From JBEKTY01 sp049515555 (GTDB lineage: Bacteria > Planctomycetota > Planctomycetia > Pirellulales > Thermoguttaceae): DNA of 64,000 nucleotides. Under the pieces are notes generated by a model, which saw only the letters and a program-made list of their open reading frames with translations, searched no databases and was not told where the DNA came from. Position 1 is the first letter of the stretch; every line of letters begins with the position of its first letter. The stretch lies in the NCBI GenBank assembly GCA_049515555.1, contig JBEKTY010000003.1, positions 30,735 to 94,734 of the forward strand, in the 5' to 3' direction. Positions 35,555 to 43,042 of this stretch are shown one piece after another. The position numbers and the translations under genes are program-made.

Positions 35555-37762
35555 ATGAGAACAAAGGCCATTTCCCTGGTTGTGCTGGGTCTTGGGATTT
35601 CCGCCTTCGCTTCCGCGCGAGGCGCGGAGAACTCGGCCTATTTCGTCCGCGACGTAATGCCCTTGCTGAACCGCCTGGGCTGCAACCAGGTGCAATGCCA
35701 CGGGGCGCCCTTGGGCAAAGGCGGGATGCCGCTCTCTCTGTTCGGCGGCGACACGGAAGAGGATTACGAAACCATCGTCAAGGCCCAGCGGGCCATGCGC
35801 ATCGACCGCGTCGAGCCTGCCAAGAGCCTGTTGCTCTTGAAGACGACCGCGACGATCGCGCACGGCGGCGGCCGGAACATCCCGCCCGACTCTCCGCAGT
35901 ACAAGATGCTGCTCGCCTGGATCGAGCAAGGGGCGCCGTACGGCGATGAGAAACTGCCCAAGCTTGTGGCCGTGAAGGCCCTGCCCGCCGAGCAAGTCCT
36001 GCCGAAGGGCCAGACGCGGCAACTGGCGGTCACGGCCGTCTTCTCCGACGGCACGCAAACCGACGTCACGCGCCTGGCTGCCTTCCAGTCCACAGACCGC
36101 AAGGTCGCCGCAGTGGATGCCGATGGGAAGGTCCAAGCGGAGGATTTCGGGCAGTGCGCGATCGTGGCCACGTACCTTCGGCAGTCGGCCGTGATACGGG
36201 CCGTGGTCCCGCAACCCCTTTCGGCGCCGCTGCCTACCGTCGCACCGAACAACAAGATCGACGAGCTGGTCTTCGCCAACCTCAAGGTGTTGGGCTTTCC
36301 GCCCGCCGAGGTCTGCTCCGACGAGGTATTTCTGCGCCGCGTCTATCTGGACGTGATCGGGACGCTGCCCACGCCGGATGAGGCCCGCGCTTTTCTGGCC
36401 GACGCCGATCCGCAGAAGCGGAGCAAACTGATCGACCGGTTGCTCGAGCGCGAGGAATTCGCCGACTTCTGGGCGCTGAAGTGGGGCGATCTCTTGAAGA
36501 TCAAGGCTGAAGAACCGATCAATCTCTGGCCGAAGGCGGCGGAGACGTACCACTGCTGGGTCCGCGACAGCATCGCCGAAAACAAGCCCTACGACCAGTT
36601 CGCCCGCGAGCTGCTCACTTCCAACGGCAGCAGTTTTCGCGTCGGGCCGGCCAATTACTCGCGCGCCGTCCCGAACCGCGACGTGCGAACGGTGGGCGAG
36701 GCCACCGCCTTGGTCTTCCTGGGGGCCAGGCTCACCTGCGCCCGTTGCCACGGGCATCCGCTGGAGAACTGGGGTTTGGAGGACGACCTGGGGATGGCCG
36801 CGTTCTTTGCCCAGGTCAGGACCAAGCCCACCGGCGAGTGGAAAGAGCAGATTGTCTACCGCGACCCCGAAAAAGATCTGCGCCATCCGCGAAGCGGCAA
36901 GGTCGTCCGGCCCAAGCCCTTGGGCGGGGCGGTCGTGGAATTGGACCGGGGCGCCGACCCCCGCCGCAAACTCGCCGACTGGCTCACCGCCCCCGATAAT
37001 CCGTGGTTCGCCAAGAACGTGGTCAACCGGATTTGGTACTGGCTGCTGGGGCGGGGGATCGTCCATGAACCCGACGATCTGCGGCCCACCAATCCGCCGG
37101 AGAACCCCGCGCTGTTGGAATACCTGGAAAAGGAGCTCCTCAGCCACCGTTACGACTTGAAGCACATCTACCGGCTGGTGCTCAACTCGAAGACGTACCA
37201 GCTTTCCAGCGAGTCAAGTGCGCTCAACGAAAAGGACCTGGCCCACTTTTCGCATTACCAGGCCAAGCGTCTGACGGCCGAGCAGATTCTGGACGCGCTG
37301 GCCCAGATCACCGAATGGCCCAGTCGTTTCCGCGTGTTCCGGAGGCCCAACACGGCGCCGGACACCTCCATTCCCTCGGACATCAAGGCGGCGCAGATCG
37401 CGGAAGCCAGCGAAAGCTCCCTGCTGGCCGCGATGTTCGGGCGCCCGGAAAGGGCCACGGGACTGGAGCGCGAGCGGGCCGCCGATCTCGGCGCGTTTCA
37501 CGTCCAGTTCCTTGTCAATTCCAACGAAGTGGAATGGTCGATGGGCGAAAGCCCGCGAATCCAGCGGTTCTTTACGGCCAAGAAGAGCGATGTGGAAATC
37601 GTCGAGGAGGTCTTCCTGGCCGCCCTGTCGCGATTGCCCAAGGAAGCCGAGAAACAGAAGATCCTCGCGCATTTCGCGCAGGAAAAGAACAACCGCAACC
37701 AGGCGGTCAACGACCTTTTGTGGGCCGTCCTGAATACCAATGAGTTCCTGCTCAACCACTAG
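35555..37762 (+). CDS. Planctomycete DUF1549/DUF1553 cytochrome-like protein
   Basis: The product (735 residues) is exported (MRTKAISLVVLGLGISAFAS). Residues 25-130 form a cytochrome-like domain with CNQVQCH at Cys43 (Cys-x4-Cys-His). A BIG2-like beta domain follows (130-225), then DUF1549 (LRRVYLDVIGTLPTPDEARA) with CARCH at Cys395, a standard heme c site, and DUF1553 (NRIWYWLLGRGIVHEPDDL). These proteins are a planctomycete hallmark and are thought to be periplasmic electron-transfer or sugar-processing partners; their exact role is unknown. It opens a five-gene run on the plus strand with a DUF1501 protein 30 nt downstream. GGGGGTGA precedes the ATG. Confidence 0.9.
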   Translation: MRTKAISLVVLGLGISAFASARGAENSAYFVRDVMPLLNRLGCNQVQCHGAPLGKGGMPLSLFGGDTEEDYETIVKAQRAMRIDRVEPAKSLLLLKTTATIAHGGGRNIPPDSPQYKMLLAWIEQGAPYGDEKLPKLVAVKALPAEQVLPKGQTRQLAVTAVFSDGTQTDVTRLAAFQSTDRKVAAVDADGKVQAEDFGQCAIVATYLRQSAVIRAVVPQPLSAPLPTVAPNNKIDELVFANLKVLGFPPAEVCSDEVFLRRVYLDVIGTLPTPDEARAFLADADPQKRSKLIDRLLEREEFADFWALKWGDLLKIKAEEPINLWPKAAETYHCWVRDSIAENKPYDQFARELLTSNGSSFRVGPANYSRAVPNRDVRTVGEATALVFLGARLTCARCHGHPLENWGLEDDLGMAAFFAQVRTKPTGEWKEQIVYRDPEKDLRHPRSGKVVRPKPLGGAVVELDRGADPRRKLADWLTAPDNPWFAKNVVNRIWYWLLGRGIVHEPDDLRPTNPPENPALLEYLEKELLSHRYDLKHIYRLVLNSKTYQLSSESSALNEKDLAHFSHYQAKRLTAEQILDALAQITEWPSRFRVFRRPNTAPDTSIPSDIKAAQIAEASESSLLAAMFGRPERATGLERERAADLGAFHVQFLVNSNEVEWSMGESPRIQRFFTAKKSDVEIVEEVFLAALSRLPKEAEKQKILAHFAQEKNNRNQAVNDLLWAVLNTNEFLLNH

Positions 37763-37792
37763 GGGAGAGAACTGCCAACAGGAGACATAACC

Positions 37793-39187
37793 ATGTCCGA
37801 CAGTAGGATGGATCGACGCAACTTCCTCCAGGCGGGAAGCGCGGGCGTTGTGGGGCTCGGCCTGGCGGGTGCGATGACGACGCTGGCTTTCGGGGAGTCG
37901 CAGGCCGTGGGTGCCAAGCCCGCCAAGGCGAAAAGCGTGATCGAAATCTATCTCGAAGGCGGCATGACGCACATCGACACGCTCGATCCGAAGCCCAACG
38001 CCCCGCCCACCGTCCGCAGCTTCTTCAAGCCCATTCCCACCAATGTGCCGGGCATCGAAGTAACCGAGCTTCTGCCGCTGTTGGCCAAGCAGGCGGACAA
38101 GTACACGATTCTCAGGTCGCTGACGGCGCCCGGGGGCGGGCATGGCGGCTATGTCATGCTGTGCAACGCGATGATTCCCAACGAATGCACCAGTCTGCAC
38201 CCGTCGGCGAAACTCACCTATCCCACGGTCGGCGCCGTGGTGGGGATGAAGAAATTGGAGGCCGGCAGCTACAAGGGCGACATCCCGCCATGGGTTTGCA
38301 TTCCCGGCATACCCTGGGGCGGCAACAACTACGGCTTCTTGCCTCCCAAGTACCAGGGTTTCTGCGTGGGAGATCCCAGCGACCCGAATTTCAAGGCCCC
38401 CGGCGTGAGCCTTTCGCCCGACGAAGAGAAACGCCTGGCCAAGCGCCGCCTGCTGCTGGCGGCCGTGGACGGGGGCGGCAAGGGGAAACCGCCCGCCGCG
38501 CGGACCGTCGACGCGCTTCGCGAGGCCGCCTTCCGCCTGCTCACCGGCGACGCCAAGAAAGCCTTCGATCTGGCCCAGGAAAAGGACGCGCTGCGGGAGC
38601 GCTACGGCCGCAACCGCTTCGGGCAGGGCTGCCTCTTGGCCCGGCGGCTGGCGGAGTACGGCGTCCCCTTCATCACGGTCCCCTGGGGCGGCGGTGAAAT
38701 CCAAGGCTCCTTCGGTTGGGACATGCACATGGAAACCAACAAGACCCTCCGGATGCTGTGTCCCATCCTGGACAAGGGCGTCTCGGCTTTGATCGAGGAC
38801 CTTGCCCAGCGCGGACTTCTGGAGAGCACGGTGGTCGTGTTCCATAGCGAGGCCGGCAAAGCGCCGGACTGGAATGTCCAGCCCCAGAACCTCGGCGGCA
38901 AGCACCCCGGCGAGGTCGGCGGGCGGGAGCACTGGAACGAGGTGTTCTCGGGCATTGTCGCCGGCGGCGGCTTCAAGGCCGGCAAGGTCGTCGGCGAAAG
39001 CGATGCCGAGGGCCGCTACGTCAAGTCGCGGCCCATCTATCCCTGGGACCTGTGGGAAAGCGTCTACCAGTTGATCGGCATCGATCCCAACGGCAAACTT
39101 CCGAACCCCGACGGCTGCGTGGCCTATGTCAGCCCGGCTACGGCATGTTCGTACGCGCGAGGAGGGATACTGAAGGAGATCATGTGA
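37793..39187 (+). CDS. DUF1501 protein with Tat signal
   Basis: The product (464 residues) starts with a twin-arginine signal (DRRNFLQAGSAGVVGLGLAG). The body is a DUF1501 domain, related to the alkaline phosphatase/sulfatase superfamily, with its typical opening IEIYLEGGMTHIDTLDPKP and blocks GGGHGGYVMLCN and TVVVFHSEAG. DUF1501 genes nearly always follow DUF1549/DUF1553 genes in planctomycetes, which suggests that the two products act together. AGGAG lies about 9 nt before the ATG. Enzyme activity has not been established for the family as far as I know. Confidence 0.9.
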   Translation: MSDSRMDRRNFLQAGSAGVVGLGLAGAMTTLAFGESQAVGAKPAKAKSVIEIYLEGGMTHIDTLDPKPNAPPTVRSFFKPIPTNVPGIEVTELLPLLAKQADKYTILRSLTAPGGGHGGYVMLCNAMIPNECTSLHPSAKLTYPTVGAVVGMKKLEAGSYKGDIPPWVCIPGIPWGGNNYGFLPPKYQGFCVGDPSDPNFKAPGVSLSPDEEKRLAKRRLLLAAVDGGGKGKPPAARTVDALREAAFRLLTGDAKKAFDLAQEKDALRERYGRNRFGQGCLLARRLAEYGVPFITVPWGGGEIQGSFGWDMHMETNKTLRMLCPILDKGVSALIEDLAQRGLLESTVVVFHSEAGKAPDWNVQPQNLGGKHPGEVGGREHWNEVFSGIVAGGGFKAGKVVGESDAEGRYVKSRPIYPWDLWESVYQLIGIDPNGKLPNPDGCVAYVSPATACSYARGGILKEIM

Positions 39188-39188
39188 A

Positions 39189-39224
39189 GGGATTAGGGAT
39201 TGGGGATTAGGGATTGGGGATTGG
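39189..39224. repeat. Heptamer array GGGATT(A/G)
   Basis: Five or so GGGATTA/GGGATTG units follow each other directly after the DUF1501 stop codon, followed by the perfect palindrome AGATTTGAAATCT (39225-39237). Such arrays recur in planctomycete and cyanobacterial intergenic DNA. There is no sign that it is coding. Confidence 0.8.
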
Positions 39225-39290
39225 AGATTTGAAATCTCAAACTTGGGCTCCGCCGCTTGCGGTTTCGCAATTAGCAAAAAGTCGCTTACG

Positions 39291-40700
39291 ATGAAGTTGA
39301 AACGCATGTTGGGTGTCGCTCTTCTCCTGGCGCTAGGAGTCTCTTCGTCGGTCCTAGCGCAACCGGCGGCAGGGGTTTCTGCCCGGAATCGCTTCCTGAC
39401 GATCCCGATCTGGCTTGTTGCGCCGGCCGCCGCGCCTAAGCCGGCGCCTGCGGCCCCCGCCCCCGCCGCACCGGCGCCCGCGCCGGTTATCCCGGCGGCG
39501 GCGCCCGCATCGCCGCCCGACTTGGAGTGCACGGCCGCCTGCGGCATGGCGATTGCACTCTCCGGCGTCGCTTTCAGCCCGGATGGAAAAACGCTCGCCG
39601 TCGGCGGTTACAAGGAGGTCCTGGTCTGGGACCTGGTCCAGGGAAAACTGGCCAAGCGGATCGGCGCCGGGCAGATCGGCACCATGGTCCAGGCGGTGGT
39701 CTTCGGCAAGGACGGGAAGACGCTGGCCGCCGCCGAAGGCACTCCCTATGGCGCGGGCGCCGTCAGGATCTTCGACCTCCAGAGCGGTCAACTGGCCCTG
39801 AGCTTCCAGGAGCCCAAGGGGGTGGTCTACTCGCTGGCCTTGAGTCCGGACGGAAAGCTTCTGGCAGGCGGCTGCGGCGATGCCCTGGCTTACGTCTGGA
39901 GCCTGGAAGAAAAGAAGCTCGTCACTACGCTCAAGGACCACAGCCTGCCGGTGGTCAGCGTCTCCTTCGCGGCGAACCAAAAGTCGCTGGTCCTGGCGAC
40001 CGCCAGCCTCGACAAGACCGTGCAGATCTGGGATGCGGGGACCTGGAAGCCGGACCGCGTAAAGACGACGCTCGAGGCCCCGGTGCTTCGCTGCTTCGTG
40101 CAGGAGGTCGCCCGGCAAGCCGACTGGTCGCACCGGCTGGCCGTCATCGTCGGCGGTCACGACAGCCGCTCGCTCCAAATTCGCCTGGACGACAAGGCGC
40201 CGGGGTGGGCAAGGGGCAGGGATGTCAAGGTCGATATCGACGGCGGCACGCCCTTGGACTGCCTCTGGCGTCAAGACGCCCAAGGCAGGAACATGGCCTA
40301 CGTCGCCTGCAGCGATGCCACCGTCAAGATGTTCGTCTGGGATTGGGATAACTCCAAGCTGAATCTGACGGCCACCCTGCGCGGGCACAGCGACTGGGTG
40401 TACGCGGTCGCGGCCAGCGCGGACGGAACGCGGCTCGCTTCGGCCGGCAGCGACGGGAGCGTCAAGCTTTGGAACACCGTTGACCAGAGCCCGCTGGCCA
40501 CGCTCGTGCAGCTTTCGCCGGGAAAGGACGATTGGCTGATCGTCAGCGCCCAGGGGTATTTCGCAACCTCGACCCCCGCAGCGGTGCAGTGGAAAGCCAC
40601 CGGCGCGAAAGCCGCGCCGGAGAAGCTCTCCGGTCTGCAGAACCCCGAGCTGGTCCGGCAGACGCTGGCCGGGAAGAAAGTTCCGCCGCCCGCTCTGTAA
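39291..40700 (+). CDS. Secreted WD40-repeat protein
   Basis: The product (469 residues) has a signal peptide (MKLKRMLGVALLLALGVSSS), an Ala/Pro-rich linker (residues about 45-80) and then WD40 repeats (GVAFSPDGKTLAVGGYKEVLVWDL, shown by FSPDGKT and VWDL; SDGSVKLWNT; GHSDWVYAVAASADGTRLAS in parts). WD40 proteins regularly sit in DUF1549-DUF1501 gene series. It probably serves as a binding scaffold in the periplasm. No clear ribosome binding site precedes the ATG; upstream in-frame codons have no resemblance. The next gene follows after 44 nt, a spacer rich in CGAAG words. Confidence 0.85.
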   Translation: MKLKRMLGVALLLALGVSSSVLAQPAAGVSARNRFLTIPIWLVAPAAAPKPAPAAPAPAAPAPAPVIPAAAPASPPDLECTAACGMAIALSGVAFSPDGKTLAVGGYKEVLVWDLVQGKLAKRIGAGQIGTMVQAVVFGKDGKTLAAAEGTPYGAGAVRIFDLQSGQLALSFQEPKGVVYSLALSPDGKLLAGGCGDALAYVWSLEEKKLVTTLKDHSLPVVSVSFAANQKSLVLATASLDKTVQIWDAGTWKPDRVKTTLEAPVLRCFVQEVARQADWSHRLAVIVGGHDSRSLQIRLDDKAPGWARGRDVKVDIDGGTPLDCLWRQDAQGRNMAYVACSDATVKMFVWDWDNSKLNLTATLRGHSDWVYAVAASADGTRLASAGSDGSVKLWNTVDQSPLATLVQLSPGKDDWLIVSAQGYFATSTPAAVQWKATGAKAAPEKLSGLQNPELVRQTLAGKKVPPPAL

Positions 40701-40744
40701 TAGAAACGCGAAGTACGAAGCACGAAAACGCGAAGCAACTCGAA

Positions 40745-42985
40745 ATGCTAATGTCCAAAGCTCAGAACTGTCGCTGCTTCATCATTTTGCTGCTGATCGG
40801 CCTGCTGCCGTCAGCTTCCCGGGCCGAGGTCCAGATCACCGGCCCGGCGATCTTCTTCGTCTTTCCGGCCGCCGGGCAACGGGGAAAGACGGTCGAGGCC
40901 ACGGTTGGCGGCCAGCAGCTCAAGGGGGCCACGGGTGTTTATGTTTCGGGGAAAGGCCTGACGGCGCGCCTCGTGCCGGACGAGAAGCCGGATCCGGCGG
41001 CCAAGCCCAAGCCCGGCCCCCCCAAGAAACCCCCCAAGCCTTGGATCAGCAGCAACATTCGCCCCTCGGAAGCGGTCCGGGTTTCGATCGCCGTTGCCCC
41101 CGACGCGGAACCGGGCGAGCACGACCTGCGGCTGATGACGCCGGGCGGCGTTTCCCTGCGCGGACGCTTCTTCGTCGACGATCTGCCGGAGGCGACTGCC
41201 ATCGAGCCCAACTCGGAAAAGACCGATGCGCTGCGCGTCGAATCTTTGCCGGCCGCGGTCAACGGCCAGCTCTTCACGACCGCGACCGGCCAAGGCGGGC
41301 CCGACCGGGGCTACTGGCGACTGCCGGCCAAGGCCGGACAGACGCTGGTTTGCGAGTGCCAGGGCAGGGCCCTGCTGCCCTTCACCTACTGGGCCGTGCC
41401 CGGCTGGCTGGATGCCAGCCTGACTCTCTACGACCCCGACGGCAGGCGCTTGAAGTACGTCGACGACTTCCGCTTCAAGCCCGACCCCGTGTTGTTCCAT
41501 AAGGTGGAAAAAGACGGCGAGTACCTGCTGGAGGTCCACGACGTGCTTTACCGCGGCAGCCAGGACTTCATTTATCGCATCAGGATCGGCGGGCTGCCCT
41601 ACATCACGCACGCTTTTCCGCTGGGCGGGCGGCGGGGCTCGACCGCCAAGATCGAGCTGCACGGCGTCAATTTGCCCAACAATAGCATGGAGCTGGCGCT
41701 GGCGGCCGACAGCCCGGCCGTGCGCTACCTGAGCGTCATCCAAGGCGGGACGACGTCCAACGCCGTGCCCTTCGCCGTGGACGACCTGCCGGAGTTTCTG
41801 GAGAGCGAGCCCAATGATTCCCTGGCCGCGGCGAACCGCGTGACGGTGCCCGTAGTGATCAACGGCCGCATCCAGAAGGCCGGCGACGAAGATTACTTCG
41901 TCTTCAAGGCCGAGGCGGGCCAGAAGCTGCTGCTGGAGGTCCAAGCCCGGCGGTTGGATTCGCCGCTGGACAGCGTGTTGACGCTGTTCGACGCGGAGGG
42001 CAGGAAACTGGCCGAGAACGACGACCCGCCTTCGCCCCTGGCGCAGCCTAATCCCGCGAACAACATGCCTTATCCCGACTTGGCCTGCAACGTCGATCCC
42101 TTGGACGCCCTGGCGACGCACATCGCCGATTCGCGCCTCGTCTATACGTTCGCCAAGGCAGGCGATTACGCCGTCAGGATCCGCGACGTGCGCGAGGAGG
42201 GCGGCGAGGAGTATGCCTACCGCCTGAAGATCGCCCCGGCGCGACCGGACTACGTGCTGCGCATCAACACCGACTCGGCCCGCCTGGCCCAAGGCGATAG
42301 CATCGTGCTGGCGGTGACCGTGCTGCGGAAGAACGGTTTCGACGGCGAGATCAGTCTGGCGGTGCAAGACCTGCCGCCGGGACTCTCAGCCAGCGATGCG
42401 GTGATCCCGGCCAGGCAGAACGAGACCCAGTTGACGATCACTGCCCCGGCCAACGCCGCGCCAGGGCTGTGCTTTCCGAGCGTCGTGGGCACGGCCACAG
42501 TGGACGGCCAGCCGCTGGTGCGAAAGGCCGTCCCCGTCGAGACGGTCGTGCAAGCCTTCTACATCAAGCACTGGGTTCCGACCAAGGGATGCGTGTTGGA
42601 GGTGAAAGAGCCGGCCTTCTTTACGATTTCAGCGAACATCCCGCCCAAGCAGGTGCTGGAGGTGAAGCAGGGAGGCGCCGCTCAGGTCGTCGTGAAGGCG
42701 GCGCGCAGGGCGGACGGCAAGTTCCCCGTGAATCTGGCGGCCGTGCCGCCTTCCCGGCTCGTGCCGCTTCCCCCCGGCGCGTCGCCGCCTGCCGAGGGCC
42801 TGACCGTAACTGCCGCCTCGATCCCGGCCGACAAGGACGAGGCGATCGTCACGATCACCGCGGCGTCCAAGGCGCCCGCCGGCTTACAGCCGGCGATCAT
42901 CCTCGGCGGGACGATGAACACGGGCAAAGAGACGATTACCCGCACGCTGCCCGCCATCCCCGTCAAGGTCGTCGCCGGCAAATAA
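40745..42985 (+). CDS. Secreted PPC (pre-peptidase C-terminal) domain protein
   Basis: The product (746 residues) has a signal peptide (CFIILLLIGLLPSASRAE). An N-terminal Ig-like part (GPAIFFVFPAAGQRGKTVEA) is followed by two PPC-type beta-sandwich domains, each opening with an EPN motif (EPNSEKTDALRVESLPAAVN; EPNDSLAAANRV) and the second carrying DEDYFVFKAEAGQKLLLEV. NPCBM-like or Ig-like sandwiches complete the C-terminus. No enzyme motif is visible. This is the fourth member of the DUF1549 series; the family is probably structural or ligand-binding. ATG 40751 is an equally possible start; neither has a strong ribosome binding site. Confidence 0.8.
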   Translation: MLMSKAQNCRCFIILLLIGLLPSASRAEVQITGPAIFFVFPAAGQRGKTVEATVGGQQLKGATGVYVSGKGLTARLVPDEKPDPAAKPKPGPPKKPPKPWISSNIRPSEAVRVSIAVAPDAEPGEHDLRLMTPGGVSLRGRFFVDDLPEATAIEPNSEKTDALRVESLPAAVNGQLFTTATGQGGPDRGYWRLPAKAGQTLVCECQGRALLPFTYWAVPGWLDASLTLYDPDGRRLKYVDDFRFKPDPVLFHKVEKDGEYLLEVHDVLYRGSQDFIYRIRIGGLPYITHAFPLGGRRGSTAKIELHGVNLPNNSMELALAADSPAVRYLSVIQGGTTSNAVPFAVDDLPEFLESEPNDSLAAANRVTVPVVINGRIQKAGDEDYFVFKAEAGQKLLLEVQARRLDSPLDSVLTLFDAEGRKLAENDDPPSPLAQPNPANNMPYPDLACNVDPLDALATHIADSRLVYTFAKAGDYAVRIRDVREEGGEEYAYRLKIAPARPDYVLRINTDSARLAQGDSIVLAVTVLRKNGFDGEISLAVQDLPPGLSASDAVIPARQNETQLTITAPANAAPGLCFPSVVGTATVDGQPLVRKAVPVETVVQAFYIKHWVPTKGCVLEVKEPAFFTISANIPPKQVLEVKQGGAAQVVVKAARRADGKFPVNLAAVPPSRLVPLPPGASPPAEGLTVTAASIPADKDEAIVTITAASKAPAGLQPAIILGGTMNTGKETITRTLPAIPVKVVAGK

Positions 42986-43042
42986 TCGCAAAGCAAATGG
43001 ATCCGCTTTATGGACGCCGCAGCGGGGGATATCATTAGAGCT

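Noticed and set aside
37214..39547. A 777-codon minus-strand frame
   Set aside because: It opposes the DUF1549 and DUF1501 genes and includes a translated heptamer array (NLQSPIPNPQSLIP), a known sign of false ORFs.
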